Assembly: GCA_035995185.1 (NCBI GenBank)
Contig: DASYKT010000055.1
Location: 5,529 to 69,528, forward strand
DNA length: 64,000 nucleotides
Origin: DASYKT01 sp035995185
Lineage (GTDB): Bacteria > Acidobacteriota > Blastocatellia > Pyrinomonadales > Pyrinomonadaceae
Direction: 5' to 3'
Shown: piece by piece, positions 1-9,365 of the stretch
Numbering within the stretch: position 1 is the first letter of the stretch
Layout: each line of letters opens with the position of its first letter
The notes under the pieces: generated by a model
Told to the model about the DNA's origin: nothing
Databases searched by the model: none
Seen by the model: only the letters and a program-made list of their open reading frames with translations
Translations under genes and position numbers: made by a program

Positions 1-1014
1 GGCGGAAATGACGGGATAATTTTTGACGGCGCCAGTGTGATCGCGGATGAAGAAGGCGACATCATCTTGCAGGCAGATGCCTTTAAGGAATTTGTGGAAA
101 CCGTGGAGCTGGACGTGCACAAACCCGACAGCCGCGGCATCACCGGAAATGAATGCGAAACTATTCGCCAGGCGCTTGTCTTAGGCATCCGTGATTACGC
201 GGGCAAGAACGGATTTGGGAAAGCCGTGTTGGGACTTTCCGGCGGAATGGATTCCGCTCTGGTCGCTGAACTGGCCGCCGAAGCGCTCGGCGCGGAAAAT
301 GTGCTATGTGTAATGATGCCGTCGCCGTTTTCTTCTGAAGGCAGCGTGAAGGACTCTGAGGCGCTGATAAAAAATCTCGGCTGTGAAAGCCGGCTTGAAT
401 CGATCTCGGATTCGTTCGATGTTCTGCTCAAGCAACTCGAATTAAACAAACCGACCAAGGGAGGCGAATCTCTCGCGGCGGAAAATATGCAGGCCCGGTT
501 GCGCGGCGTGATCCTGATGGCGATCTCAAATGCCGAAGGCCGCTTGCTGCTTTCCACGGGAAATAAGTCAGAGCTAGCCGTCGGTTATTGCACCCTCTAT
601 GGCGATACTAACGGCGGCCTGGCCGTACTCGGAGATGTTTTAAAGACCGAGGTCTGGCAGATCGCGCGGCATATCAATGAATCGGCTAGGCGCGAAATAA
701 TACCGAACGTTATTATCGACAAAAAGCCCTCGGCGGAGCTGGCCCCAAACCAATTCGACCAGGATACGCTGCCGCCCTATGAAACGATGGACCCCATCCT
801 GCAGCTTTATCTGGAGCAAAAACTTTCACCCGAAGAGATCGTCGCGTACGGCCACGACCGCGAACTGACCTACCACATATTGAACAAGGTCGAATCTCCG
901 GCCAATGAATTCAAGCGCCAGCAGCTGCCGCCGACCCTGATCATCTCAAAAAACGCCATCGGCATCGGCCGCCGCCGCCCTATCACCCACAAATACCGGC
1001 GCGTGGCGAAATAA
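1..1014 (+). CDS. nadE: NAD+ synthase (glutamine-dependent), 3' part
   Basis: The reading frame is open from the first base of the window, so the 5' end lies outside it. The first residues (GGNDGIIFDGASVI) fit the end of the N-terminal carbon-nitrogen hydrolase (glutaminase) domain. The rest is the synthetase domain, with the ATP-pyrophosphatase P-loop SGGMDS near base 240 and the conserved segment STGNKSELAVGYCTLYGD near base 555. The enzyme converts deamido-NAD to NAD+ in the cytoplasm, using ammonia from glutamine and ATP. The gene ends at TAA 1012-1014 with no clear terminator after it. It is a core metabolic gene with no sign of decay. The family call is firm; the gene symbol assumes the usual two-domain NadE. 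Confidence 0.93.
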   Translation, partial: GGNDGIIFDGASVIADEEGDIILQADAFKEFVETVELDVHKPDSRGITGNECETIRQALVLGIRDYAGKNGFGKAVLGLSGGMDSALVAELAAEALGAENVLCVMMPSPFSSEGSVKDSEALIKNLGCESRLESISDSFDVLLKQLELNKPTKGGESLAAENMQARLRGVILMAISNAEGRLLLSTGNKSELAVGYCTLYGDTNGGLAVLGDVLKTEVWQIARHINESARREIIPNVIIDKKPSAELAPNQFDQDTLPPYETMDPILQLYLEQKLSPEEIVAYGHDRELTYHILNKVESPANEFKRQQLPPTLIISKNAIGIGRRRPITHKYRRVAK

Positions 1015-1224
1015 TCTTAAAAAAGCGGAGCAACCTTTCTCTTTCGAAATATCTCAAAACACCTAATTTATTAAATGTATGCGTGTTTTATTATTGGTCC
1101 AGGACGAGCAGTCCGTGCTGCAATATGAATTTACCGGAAAATAGTTTTTTGGCGGTTGTAACTTATTTCCGATCTTGTTTGTCTTGTTTAATTGAGTCTG
1201 AATAAAAATTGCAGGAGATTTTTT

Positions 1225-2667
1225 ATGAAACGCTGTGTGCAAGTGCTTTTCTTTGTGGCGGTACTTTTTACTTTTCAGGCTCTCCCCCAAACGGCTGGAT
1301 CGCTATTTACTCTTAAAGGAAGCTTTGATTTTGAAAACCCGGCCGAAAAGGTGATCACCCACCGGTTTTTGGATAATGGCACAAAGCTCTGGATGCTCGG
1401 CACAAGCACCATTCAATTATGGGATGTTGCTAATAAGAAGGTCACTTCATCCAGGCGTCACGAAATAGAAGAACTGGAAGCTTATAGCCTCGACGAGCTC
1501 AGTCCCGATAACACCAAACTTTTTTATACACGCCGCAAACGCATTGACTTCGGACGTTTTATGTCCGCTTATGTCTTCGATCTTGGTTCATTAAAACAAA
1601 TACAGGTCTTTGAACCATCGACTCTTATCAGCGGTGGGTGGAGCAAGAACGGCAAGATCTTTTACACCGTCTCCGACGAACCAAAAACCGATAAAAAAGA
1701 CGATGTAAAAAATCTGCTGGTTTCATTCCGGGACGGTGAAACTCTGGCCCCGCTTCGAACCATTTCGATTCAAGATCTGGATTGGTGGTATTTAAGCCCC
1801 GACGGCGAACAGTTTTTTACCACCTCGGTCCCGACAAAAAAATGGCTTGGTCTGATCCCAAATGAGATGGCCAACAAGGCGACCACGATAACCGTCTGGA
1901 ATACAAAAACAGGACAGGTGGCGAAAAAGCTTTCCGTCGGCGATGAAGATTTCGGCGTTCTTACCTGGAAACTGATGCCCAGCCCGAGCGGGCGTTATAT
2001 GGCGATGGTCTCTAAACACAAATCCAAGGAAGAAGAACACCGAATACTTTTCTGGGAACTAAACGGCAGCGATGCGCCTAAATATTCCATCAAGGCGGAT
2101 CCGAGGCTGAGCGATTCGAATATCCGTTACAGCCCGGATGAAAGATTTTTCGCGGTCGATTCGGGGAAAAACATTCAAGTGTATCAATCCGAGACCGGAC
2201 AAAAGAAAGGCGAGATCCTAAACACGAACCTGCCGGATTATTGGCTGCCAGGCGACCAACTGCTCTTTACGACATTTGCGAAAAAAATGCGCGCTTTTAG
2301 TGTTGCGACCGGAAATATGATCTACGAGAATCCGCTTATTTATGAGTCTTATAGTTCGTCTAGTACTGATGTGAGCGAGGATACTACCAGTACTGAAACT
2401 ATCGTTACCGATCAAACGGTCGTGGTTCCTCATCCCAACGGTAAAGTTTATATGACCTACAGTAATCAGTACGTGAAACTTTATAAAGCCGATTCCGGCG
2501 AGCTGATCGAAACAGTGGTACAGCCGCCTTTAACGGTGGTAAAACTAAAACGCGCGATAAGAGAAAAGCAATATGTCAGCAAAGCAGGCTGGAGCGAAGA
2601 TGGTAAAACACTCTGGGTCATCAACGCCGACGAAACTGCGATGTCGCTCTGGGATTTTAAGGGATAA
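1225..2667 (+). CDS. Exported WD40/beta-propeller-like protein
   Basis: The ATG at 1225 is preceded by AGGAG 7-8 bases upstream. It begins a typical signal peptide (MKRCVQVLFFVAVLFTFQALPQ). A TTG at 1192 would place 11 unlikely residues before it. The mature part (about 455 residues) has repeated segments of the type IQLWDVANKK, ITVWNTKTGQ, ILFWELNGS and MSLWDFKG, with interspersed LSPDGEQF and YSPDERFF motifs. These are typical of WD40 or TolB-like propellers. It is therefore probably a periplasmic or surface protein with a protein-binding role. No catalytic motif is visible. The gene stands alone between nadE and the toxin-antitoxin pair. Confidence 0.7.
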   Translation: MKRCVQVLFFVAVLFTFQALPQTAGSLFTLKGSFDFENPAEKVITHRFLDNGTKLWMLGTSTIQLWDVANKKVTSSRRHEIEELEAYSLDELSPDNTKLFYTRRKRIDFGRFMSAYVFDLGSLKQIQVFEPSTLISGGWSKNGKIFYTVSDEPKTDKKDDVKNLLVSFRDGETLAPLRTISIQDLDWWYLSPDGEQFFTTSVPTKKWLGLIPNEMANKATTITVWNTKTGQVAKKLSVGDEDFGVLTWKLMPSPSGRYMAMVSKHKSKEEEHRILFWELNGSDAPKYSIKADPRLSDSNIRYSPDERFFAVDSGKNIQVYQSETGQKKGEILNTNLPDYWLPGDQLLFTTFAKKMRAFSVATGNMIYENPLIYESYSSSSTDVSEDTTSTETIVTDQTVVVPHPNGKVYMTYSNQYVKLYKADSGELIETVVQPPLTVVKLKRAIREKQYVSKAGWSEDGKTLWVINADETAMSLWDFKG

Positions 2668-2724
2668 TGAGGCTTTGAATTTGTGATAAACTCAGGCTAG
2701 GAGAATGCAGCGCCGAAACTCTAA

Positions 2725-3021
2725 ATGGATCTGATATTTGAGTGGGACAAAAATAAAGCCAACGCCAATTTGCGAAAGCACAATGTCAGTTTTGATGAGG
2801 CAAAGACTGTTTTCGAAGATGAGTTGTTGTTAACTTTTTCCGATGATCTTAACCCTGCTGAGGAGAATAGATTTATTAGCATAGGATTCTCAGCATATAG
2901 CCGCGTTTTATTGGTCGTTCATACGGAAAACGATGAAAATAATAATGCTATCGTAATAAGAATAATAAGTTGTCGGAGAGCAACGAAATCCGAGCGTGAA
3001 GTTTATGAAAAAGGTAAGTAA
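2725..3021 (+). CDS. brnT: BrnT-family type II toxin
   Basis: This 98-residue protein has the BrnT pattern: an N-terminal FEWDKNKANANLRKHNVSFDEA segment (bases 2737-2802), then VFEDELLLTFSDD, an ERFISIG-like segment (ENRFISIGFSAYSRVLLVVHTE) and the C-terminal RIISCRRATKSEREVYE. BrnT toxins are RelE-fold ribonucleases that inhibit translation and are neutralised by the product of the next gene. Here the next frame overlaps or directly follows, as expected for a toxin-antitoxin operon in toxin-first order. All conserved segments are present, so the gene is probably functional. Activity is inferred from the family. Confidence 0.85.
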   Translation: MDLIFEWDKNKANANLRKHNVSFDEAKTVFEDELLLTFSDDLNPAEENRFISIGFSAYSRVLLVVHTENDENNNAIVIRIISCRRATKSEREVYEKGK

Positions 3022-3025
3022 AAAA

Positions 3026-3259
3026 ATGTCGACGGAATACGACCTTTCAGGCAAGAAAGGCGTGCGTGGAAAGTACAGTAAGGCGCTTAAAAATGGTTAC
3101 ACCGTGAGGATTTATGATAAGGATAAGGTGATCAGCGTACAGTATTTTGCCGCCATCGAACCGGATATACAACCGTATTTTCCCGATTCCAAAGCCATTA
3201 ATAAGGCTTTACGTTCGCTGATCTCTTTGATCCCCAAATCGGCTCAGAAAACCCGTTAA
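3026..3259 (+). CDS. Probable antitoxin partner of BrnT
   Basis: A small protein of 77 residues starts at ATG 3026, preceded by AAGGTAAG at about 3010-3017. In-frame GTG 2996 and ATG 3005 would overlap the toxin gene. The sequence STEYDLSGKKGVRGKYSKALK followed by PYFPDSKAINKALRSLISL resembles the RGKY / FPDSxxxNxALR antitoxins that commonly follow BrnT-like toxins in environmental bacteria. It does not look like the AHB1-type BrnA. The role is inferred from position directly after brnT and from this pattern. It probably binds the toxin and represses the operon. Confidence 0.6.
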   Translation: MSTEYDLSGKKGVRGKYSKALKNGYTVRIYDKDKVISVQYFAAIEPDIQPYFPDSKAINKALRSLISLIPKSAQKTR

Positions 3260-3286
3260 ATAAACCGGTTACATTTCAAAGTAAAA

Positions 3287-3317
3287 TAGCCCCGTTTGCC
3301 CGGGGCTATGCTTTTTT
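3287..3317. terminator. Bidirectional rho-independent terminator
   Basis: A perfect 8-bp stem (TAGCCCCG / CGGGGCTA) with a 6-base loop is followed by CTTTTTT on the plus strand and preceded by an A-rich stretch. It sits between the convergent antitoxin and response-regulator genes and can serve both. Confidence 0.85.
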
Positions 3318-3335
3318 AACGAACTGTCAAAAAAC

Positions 3336-4721
3336 TTATCTATCCAACCCGTAATCCCGCAATCTGCGATAAAGCGTCGAAGGCGAGATGCCGAGCATAT
3401 CCGCGGTGCGGCCGCGGTGCCAGCCGGTTTGCTCCAGCGCTTTTAGGATCTGCTGTTTTTCCGTTTCGCGTAGCGAAGACGAATTCACGTTAAAGAAGCT
3501 TGTAGTAGTGTGCTCCGACGGCGGGTTATAGCTGGTGGAAATCACCGGCTCGGGTTTTCCCGTCAAAACTTCGGGCGGGAGCTCGCGCGGTGTTATCTTG
3601 CCGTTATCGGCCAGCAGCACGGCGCGTTCCAGGCAGTTGCGTAATTGGCGCACATTTCCCTGCCAGTGATACGAACACAGCGCATCCATCGCGGACGGCG
3701 TGATCTCCGGAGCGTTGGCACCGGCGAGTTTTTGCATGATGTGGCTGGCAAGCGGTTCGATGTCTTCGGGACGCTCGCGCAGAGGCGGAACGTTGATCTC
3801 AAAACTATTGATGCGGTACAAAAGATCGGCGCGGAACATTTCCTCAGCCACCGCTTTTTTCGGATCGCGGTTGGTCGCCGCCACCAGGCGGACGTCAACG
3901 TCTACTTTACGCACTCCGCCCACGCGAAAGAATGAACGGGTTTCCAGCGCCCGCAATAATTTTGACTGCAGCGCCATCGGCATTTCCATTACTTCGTCAA
4001 GAAAGAGCGTGCCGTGATCGGCGATCTCGAATAATCCGAGCTTGCGCGCGCGGGCGCCGGAAAACGCGCCGGCTTCGTGGCCGAAGAGTTCCGATTCAAG
4101 CAAGGTGTCCTGCAGCGCGGCGCAGTTAAGATCGACAAACGACATTTTTGCGCGGCGCGAAAGCTGGTGGATCGTCTGCGCGATCAATTCTTTACCCACG
4201 CCGGATTCACCTGTAATAAGAACCGAAGTTTCCGACACGGCGACGCGCTGGGCGAGCCGCAGCACTTCTTTCATCTGCGCGGATTCGGCGACCATCTCAG
4301 GCAGCGTTGAAGTTCTCTCCAGTTGCGCGCGGAGACGCTGGTTATCCAGCTGCAGCTGCTTTTTGTCAGCGGCTTTCATCACTAGAGCGGTAAGTTCCGT
4401 TATGCGATACGGCTTGGTGAGATAGTCATAGGCGCCCAGCTTCATCGTCTCGATCGCGGTTTCGAGCGAAGCATGGCCGGTGAGCATGATAACTTCAGGA
4501 GGATTCTGACGTTTTTCCCGCAGGCGGCGCAGCAGGCTGATACCGTCCAGGCGGGGCATGTTGATATCACAGAGCATGACATCGAAGTCTTTTTCCTCGA
4601 GCAGCACCCAGGCGGCTTCGCCGTCGGCTGCAGTTTCGACTTCGTGTCCAAGACGGCTTAGTTCTTTCTGAACTACCATCCGCAAATTGTTTTCGTCATC
4701 GACGACTAAAAATCGCGACAT
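3336..4721 (-). CDS. NtrC-family sigma54-dependent response regulator
   Basis: The protein has 461 residues in the standard three-domain order. The receiver domain (1-120) has acidic residues D8/D9, the phospho-acceptor D52 in CDINMPRLDG and K103 in TKPY. The AAA+ domain has Walker A GESGVGKE at 171-178, the sigma54 loop at 218-223 and Walker B FLDE near 240-243. The C-terminal Fis-type helix-turn-helix is LGISPSTLYRRLRDYG. The sigma54 loop reads GAFSGA instead of the usual GAFTGA; Ser for Thr is a known conservative variant. It lies 17 bases downstream of a histidine kinase gene on the same strand, so the two form a two-component operon. It should activate sigma54 promoters when phosphorylated. 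The targets cannot be told from the sequence. Confidence 0.93.
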   Translation of the reverse strand: MSRFLVVDDENNLRMVVQKELSRLGHEVETAADGEAAWVLLEEKDFDVMLCDINMPRLDGISLLRRLREKRQNPPEVIMLTGHASLETAIETMKLGAYDYLTKPYRITELTALVMKAADKKQLQLDNQRLRAQLERTSTLPEMVAESAQMKEVLRLAQRVAVSETSVLITGESGVGKELIAQTIHQLSRRAKMSFVDLNCAALQDTLLESELFGHEAGAFSGARARKLGLFEIADHGTLFLDEVMEMPMALQSKLLRALETRSFFRVGGVRKVDVDVRLVAATNRDPKKAVAEEMFRADLLYRINSFEINVPPLRERPEDIEPLASHIMQKLAGANAPEITPSAMDALCSYHWQGNVRQLRNCLERAVLLADNGKITPRELPPEVLTGKPEPVISTSYNPPSEHTTTSFFNVNSSSLRETEKQQILKALEQTGWHRGRTADMLGISPSTLYRRLRDYGLDR

Positions 4722-4738
4722 AAGTTAGCGTTACCTTC

Positions 4739-6391
4739 TCATTTGTGAGTTTTTTCTTCGTAGACAGGGACGTAGATCGTGAAAATTGTCCCTTTGCCGG
4801 GATTGGAGCGAACACTGAGTTTGCCCTGATGTTCGGTGACGATGCCGTAAGTGACGGCGAGCCCCAAACCGGTGCCTTTTCCTACTTCTTTAGTGGTAAA
4901 GAATGGTTCGAAGATCTTGGGCATATCCTCGGCGGAGATCCCGATCCCCGTGTCTTCGATCTCGAGAACGATCTGTCGTGCCTGATGAGACAAGCGGAAA
5001 GTAAGGGTTCCGCCGTCAGGCATCGCGTCGATCGCGTTACTGGCAAGCGCTATTATGGCTTGCTGCAATTTACCTTCATCGCCGTTTACAGGCGGAAGGC
5101 CGTCTGTGTTTTTGATCTTTATCTCGATGTTATTTTTGCGTTTCTGGTGTTCCAATAAACGCACGGATGAAGAGACTATTTTATCCACCTCGATCGGCGC
5201 CCAGTTTCCCGAACGCAGCCGGCTGAAATTTAACAGATTATCCGTGATCGATTTGCAGCGGAAAGTTTCGCTGCGGATCAGGGCCAGATATTCTTTCAGA
5301 TCGTCCACCTCGGGTGACGCGGAAAAAGCTCCTTCCGCTGCCCTGACTTCCAGCGATTCCGCACAGGCAGAGATCGTCGCCAGCGGATTGTTTATCTCGT
5401 GCACTACACCGGCTGCCAGCCGTCCGACCGCCGCGAGTTTTTCCGCGCGGGAAACCGCATGGATCGCTTCGACGCGCATTGTGATGTCTTCGCCGACCGA
5501 GATAACGTGCGTTACTTCGCCGGTCTTTTCGTCGCGCATCGGGATCTTGCTGATCAGCCAATGCCGCGTGCCGCCTGCTTCGTCGGTGGTGCGCTGCTCT
5601 ATTCGCTCGATCCTGCCCAGGCGAAATGCCCGCTCGAATTCGGTTTTGAGTTTTGATTGCGGCTGGCGGGTCAGCACTTCAAAAACATTTTTACCCAGCG
5701 CTTCTTCGCGCGGAACGCCCTGGCTGCCGATCTCGCGGTGTTTGTTCCAGGCCACGATCTTAAAATCACGGTCGATCACGTAGAGTGAAAGCGGCAAAGT
5801 ATCCAAAACTGCGCCGGTAAATTTTTGATGCTCTTCGCGCGCGCGTTTGAGCGAAGCTTTGATAGCCGAATCGTCCTTCAGACTCAGGCTCATCGCCATT
5901 GCAGCGACCTGCGCGACGGCGTCTATAATGAACCTCTGCGATTTGCTAAGGGCTTCAATCCCTTTAAAACCGATCACGATCGCGCCCGATATTTTTCCGC
6001 CGATCATCAGCGGAGTAACAAATTCAGTACTATGGCTGCTTTTTTTCAGCCACAAATTTTCTTTTTGTGAAAAAGGGATCGCTGCCGGAGAAATATTCAT
6101 CCATTCGGCAATCGTGTTTTCATCGAGAACGGCTTTTTCACTTTTATCTCTGCTCTGACAAGAGTCGACCAATTCACCGATGCCCGCTTCTACTACGGCG
6201 GCACAGACCTCCGCATCCAACATTTCGAAAAGCAGCTCGGCGGTTTTTCTTACCGTATGGCGCAGGTCGGATTCCGCTGAAACGTCACGGACAAACTCCG
6301 ATAGCAATTGCATTTCGCCATAGAGTTCCGCCCCAGACTCATTCACAAAACTGCCTGAGTTTTTCTTAACAATTTTCGGAGTGGACAGCAT
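4739..6391 (-). CDS. Sensor histidine kinase (GAF-PAS-HisKA-HATPase)
   Basis: The 550-residue protein has no obvious membrane segment, so it is probably a soluble kinase. A GAF-like domain covers about 30-170. A PAS domain follows (LSLYVIDRDFKIVAWNKHREIG, roughly 205-320, ending in a PAC-like segment VTHVISVGEDITMRVEA). The HisKA domain has the phospho-acceptor His near residue 330 (VVHEINNPLATISA). The HATPase domain shows the N box SNAIDAMPDGG, G1 EDTGIGIS and G2 GTGLGLAVTYGI. It is transcribed first and the NtrC-type regulator follows after 17 bases. The signal sensed is unknown. Confidence 0.92.
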   Translation of the reverse strand: MLSTPKIVKKNSGSFVNESGAELYGEMQLLSEFVRDVSAESDLRHTVRKTAELLFEMLDAEVCAAVVEAGIGELVDSCQSRDKSEKAVLDENTIAEWMNISPAAIPFSQKENLWLKKSSHSTEFVTPLMIGGKISGAIVIGFKGIEALSKSQRFIIDAVAQVAAMAMSLSLKDDSAIKASLKRAREEHQKFTGAVLDTLPLSLYVIDRDFKIVAWNKHREIGSQGVPREEALGKNVFEVLTRQPQSKLKTEFERAFRLGRIERIEQRTTDEAGGTRHWLISKIPMRDEKTGEVTHVISVGEDITMRVEAIHAVSRAEKLAAVGRLAAGVVHEINNPLATISACAESLEVRAAEGAFSASPEVDDLKEYLALIRSETFRCKSITDNLLNFSRLRSGNWAPIEVDKIVSSSVRLLEHQKRKNNIEIKIKNTDGLPPVNGDEGKLQQAIIALASNAIDAMPDGGTLTFRLSHQARQIVLEIEDTGIGISAEDMPKIFEPFFTTKEVGKGTGLGLAVTYGIVTEHQGKLSVRSNPGKGTIFTIYVPVYEEKTHK

Positions 6392-6578
6392 TTTTAGTCA
6401 GAATAAACTTGTCGCGATTGACGAGGTGAAGTGAAAACTGTAGAGAGAAGTCAACAAGCTTCCTTTTCTATTGAACAAAAATGTTGAACATTTGTCAACG
6501 TTTTTTGACCGTTAAGTGGAGATTTTTTGTATATTTAGCTGTTACTTTGGCCTGTTTTTTAATACTATTTAGTTAGCA

Positions 6579-7271
6579 ATGAAAGCTTTAGGGATCAAAT
6601 TCAGGTTTTTCGGCTGGTTAGCGCTATTTTTAGGGCTTTTCGGAGGGCCCGCACCGGCGCAAGGTCAGGAAATAGTGGATAAGACGGTCGCAACTGTCAG
6701 CGACCGTGTCCGCACGGAGCTTATTACCCGCTCGGATCTATTGTGGCAATTGGCTTTACAACCACGGACACCGCTGGATTCGCCAGGTAAGGACGATCTG
6801 GATCAGGCACTCCGATTGGTCATAGACCAGCGTTTGATCATCCTGGAAACGCGGCGGCTCCCTTCGATATCGGTAACCGACGCCGAAACCCAGGCGGAGA
6901 TAAAACGGGTCGTGGACCAGTTTCCTTCGCCGACCGAATTCGCCCAAAGGCTGCGCACCGTGGGCTTTGAGTCGATAACCGACTACAACTTCCAAAAATT
7001 GATGTCACAACGGGTGGCGGTAGAAAAATATCTCGATTTCCGTTTTCGTTCGTTTGTTGTGATCACCAACGAGGAAGAAGAAAGCTACTACCGTGATGTT
7101 TATGTGCCGGCCTTTCGCCAGCGAAACCCCGGCGTGGTGGTGCCGCCGGTCGGTGAGGTCCGCAGCCGGATCAACCAGGATATGACCACCTCGCGGATCG
7201 CCAGCGATCTGGACCGCTTTTTAGATAACGCGCGGGAAAGAGCCGAAATAGTTATCTTGAGCGAGCCCTGA
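6579..7271 (+). CDS. Exported SurA-N-like protein without PPIase domain
   Basis: The 230-residue protein starts with a signal peptide (FFGWLALFLGLFGGPAPAQGQ). The body has EIVDKTVATVSDRVRTELITRSDLLWQL, LDQALRLVIDQRLIILETRRL and DFRFRSFVVITNEEEESYYRDVYVPAF. This follows the order of the N-terminal helical domain of SurA/parvulin-type chaperones. No parvulin peptidyl-prolyl isomerase domain follows, and the gene ends directly. It is probably a periplasmic chaperone-like protein. It is divergent from the histidine kinase across 187 bases. Confidence 0.6.
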   Translation: MKALGIKFRFFGWLALFLGLFGGPAPAQGQEIVDKTVATVSDRVRTELITRSDLLWQLALQPRTPLDSPGKDDLDQALRLVIDQRLIILETRRLPSISVTDAETQAEIKRVVDQFPSPTEFAQRLRTVGFESITDYNFQKLMSQRVAVEKYLDFRFRSFVVITNEEEESYYRDVYVPAFRQRNPGVVVPPVGEVRSRINQDMTTSRIASDLDRFLDNARERAEIVILSEP

Positions 7272-7356
7272 TCTAATAAAAATCGATGCCAAGCTTGACT
7301 TAGATATGGGAAATTATTATTTTAAGTGTTCCGCCTTAAACGGCGGTTTCAGTTTT

Positions 7357-7435
<79 letters not shown>

Positions 7436-7447
7436 AATCAATAGTTT

Positions 7448-7478
7448 AGCCTATTCTGTAAAAGATAGGCTTTTCTAT
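7448..7478 (+). terminator. Terminator after tRNA-Asn
   Basis: AGCCTAT (7448-7454) pairs with ATAGGCT (7465-7471) around a 10-base loop, followed by TTTTCTATTT. It lies 17 bases beyond the tRNA, inside the element, and would end the reconstituted tRNA transcript. Confidence 0.7.
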
Positions 7479-7500
7479 TTTCCTCTAAAGTTTCCTCTAA
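7479..7500 (+). repeat. Two TTTCCTCTAA repeats, left arm-type sites
   Basis: TTTCCTCTAA occurs at 7479-7488 and 7491-7500, a 12-bp period, 44 bases inside attL. The same decamer pair with the same period and orientation occurs at 29997-30018, near attR. This symmetry suggests arm-type binding sites for the integrase or its directionality factor. Confidence 0.6.
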
Positions 7501-8092
7501 CTGCGAAAAAACAGTAAAGTTATTTTTTCATTTTCATCTGCCAAAAAGCAGCCTCGATTCGCATCGAACCATCAGTTCAACCCCGACGGTTGCTCCCTAC
7601 AATCAAGGTTAGCTACACCTTCTCTTCGATAAACTCTGCACCTCAACTAAAATCTCAGTCAATAAATTACTTGGCACGCTTCCTACTTCCTTTAAATTTG
7701 AAGAAACAGTTGGCCTAGCGAAATGATCGCTAGCGTAGTGGGTTGCCAATCTCGGCCTATTTTATGCCTTGGACTGCAATTCCTCTAAAAATGTCTTTTG
7801 CTCCTTGTTCACCTGTTTTTTGCTACATTTTTTACGATAAACGTCTATAGTAAACGACCTGTAACACTTAATTCGGACATAACTAATAATCTAAATCAGT
7901 TGACATAGCCTTTTTTTTCCTCTATAAAGGTTTCTCATTATTGGTAATACCTGGTCTCGCACACTGGTACGAATAAATTGGTAGTATTTTTCCCAAACTA
8001 AAGTTCCCAGATTTACTTTAGCTAAAGCTCACTTTTATCGAGCTCCCAGTTCACTAATTAAAATTTCAAGGATTAGCTCCGATAGAATAGTT
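7501..8092. other. 592-bp gene-free left end of the element
   Basis: No convincing gene is seen. Short open stretches exist on the minus strand (for example about 7596-7760) but they are broken by stops and have no recognisable motif. Further TTCCTCTA-like words occur near 7782 and 7918. The region probably holds left-end recombination signals and the promoter of the FG-GAP gene at 8093. Confidence 0.4.
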
Positions 8093-9322
8093 ATGTCCAA
8101 AAATAAAATGAAGCAGGGGCATAAGAACGTCTCTGCCTACCCGGTGTTTCTACGTTCGGGATTAACATCTACGACAGAAAACCCATCTTTACCAAACCAA
8201 ACAACACCAAAAACTACTTTCAGAAATTTGTCTCGCTGGTGGGTAATCGGCCTGATAGCTTTTCTTTCATTAGGCGTGCTAGGGGCCGGTCTTAAGTATC
8301 TGGAAGAGGCTGCCCGTGAAGAAAGAGCCAAACAGGAGCAGAACCCTTTGGCCAAGAATGAAAGTCTGCTGGCCAGCATCAATCCTTTTATGCCGGTGCC
8401 TACTCCGACACCCACTCCGCAGCTTTCTAAAGAATACATCTATGCCGGTTCACGGATGCTGGCGGTGGAAGATGCCGGGGCCAGTGCTATTCCTCCCGCT
8501 GATCTGGCCGTCTGGCGGCCGTCCAACGGCTACTGGTACTGCATGGGCGGTGCCGGCTCACAGACTTTCACTGTCGCCTGGGGCGGGGTAATAAACGGCG
8601 TTCCTGATGTGCCTGTCCAGGGAGATTATGACGGCGATAGCAAAACCGATCTGGCGATCTGGCGTCCCGCTTCCGGCGGTGTCTGGTGGATCTATCCCAG
8701 CGGAGGCGGATCATATTACGTCGTCTATCAAGGGACCAGCGGCGATGTGCCTGTTCCGGCTGATTACGATGGTGACGGGAAGACCGACACGGCGCTGTAC
8801 CGACCTTCAAATCAACACTGGTACATCATTAACAGCTCTAACAATAACGGCGTCGATATCGCCTACGGCAACTCAGGAGATATTGCCGCACCGGCCGATT
8901 ATGACGGTGACGGCAAAGCCGATGTGGCTGTCTGGCGCAATTCCGCGACGACATTCTATGCCCGGAAAAGTTCGGAAAGCGGAAACTCGATCACTCAAAC
9001 GATGGGCTCAAGCGGAGATTCCCCTGTTCCCGGAGACTATGACGGTGACGGCAAAACAGACTTTGCGCTTCGGCACGGTAACGATTGGGTGATCAAGCAA
9101 AGCTCTGATGGGCAGACCAATACGGTCACCTGGTATGACGGTTCCTGGATAGCGGTACAAAACGATTATGACGGGGACGGTAAGTGCGACATTGCGGTCT
9201 GGAAGCCTTCCGGTAAGGGAGCGGGCGGCTGGTTCATTCGCAACAGTCACGACGTCTCAACCCGGGCAGTGAGCTGGGGTGCGGCCGGCGATGTTCCGGT
9301 ACCGGCGCTGTATAGAAGATAA
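8093..9322 (+). CDS. Membrane-anchored FG-GAP/VCBS-like repeat protein
   Basis: The 409-residue protein has a single N-terminal membrane segment (about 44-65, WWVIGLIAFLSLGVLGAGL) after a basic cytoplasmic tail. A charged and then Pro/Thr-rich linker (PVPTPTPTPQ) follows, and then six to seven repeats of about 47 residues. Each repeat has a calcium-loop-like YDGDGKTD motif followed by AIWRPSSGxW-type strands. Such repeats form beta-propellers related to FG-GAP/integrin-alpha domains. It lies 43 bases before a large RHS gene in the same direction. The same FG-GAP-then-RHS order recurs at 52389-58014, so the two products probably work together at the cell surface. The precise role is unknown. 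Confidence 0.75.
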   Translation: MSKNKMKQGHKNVSAYPVFLRSGLTSTTENPSLPNQTTPKTTFRNLSRWWVIGLIAFLSLGVLGAGLKYLEEAAREERAKQEQNPLAKNESLLASINPFMPVPTPTPTPQLSKEYIYAGSRMLAVEDAGASAIPPADLAVWRPSNGYWYCMGGAGSQTFTVAWGGVINGVPDVPVQGDYDGDSKTDLAIWRPASGGVWWIYPSGGGSYYVVYQGTSGDVPVPADYDGDGKTDTALYRPSNQHWYIINSSNNNGVDIAYGNSGDIAAPADYDGDGKADVAVWRNSATTFYARKSSESGNSITQTMGSSGDSPVPGDYDGDGKTDFALRHGNDWVIKQSSDGQTNTVTWYDGSWIAVQNDYDGDGKCDIAVWKPSGKGAGGWFIRNSHDVSTRAVSWGAAGDVPVPALYRR

Positions 9323-9365
9323 GTTGTTTTTTTGATTTCAGAAGTTCGAAGACTTCAAAACTCTC

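Noticed and set aside
1063..1290. 75-codon minus-strand frame overlapping the start of the propeller gene
   Set aside because: It covers the promoter and signal-peptide region of the plus-strand gene and has no ribosome-binding site or homology-like pattern.
3593..6391. Several long frames opposite or within the regulator and kinase genes
   Set aside because: They are out-of-frame readings of GC-rich coding DNA, rich in Arg and Ser, without starts.
7501..8092. Possible small minus-strand gene between attL and the FG-GAP gene
   Set aside because: Open stretches are interrupted by stops and have no start with a ribosome-binding site.
8093..9322. YDGDGKTD repeats as a DNA repeat or CRISPR-like array
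   Set aside because: The repetition is at protein level with variable DNA. No CRISPR-type direct repeats with regular spacers were found anywhere in the window.
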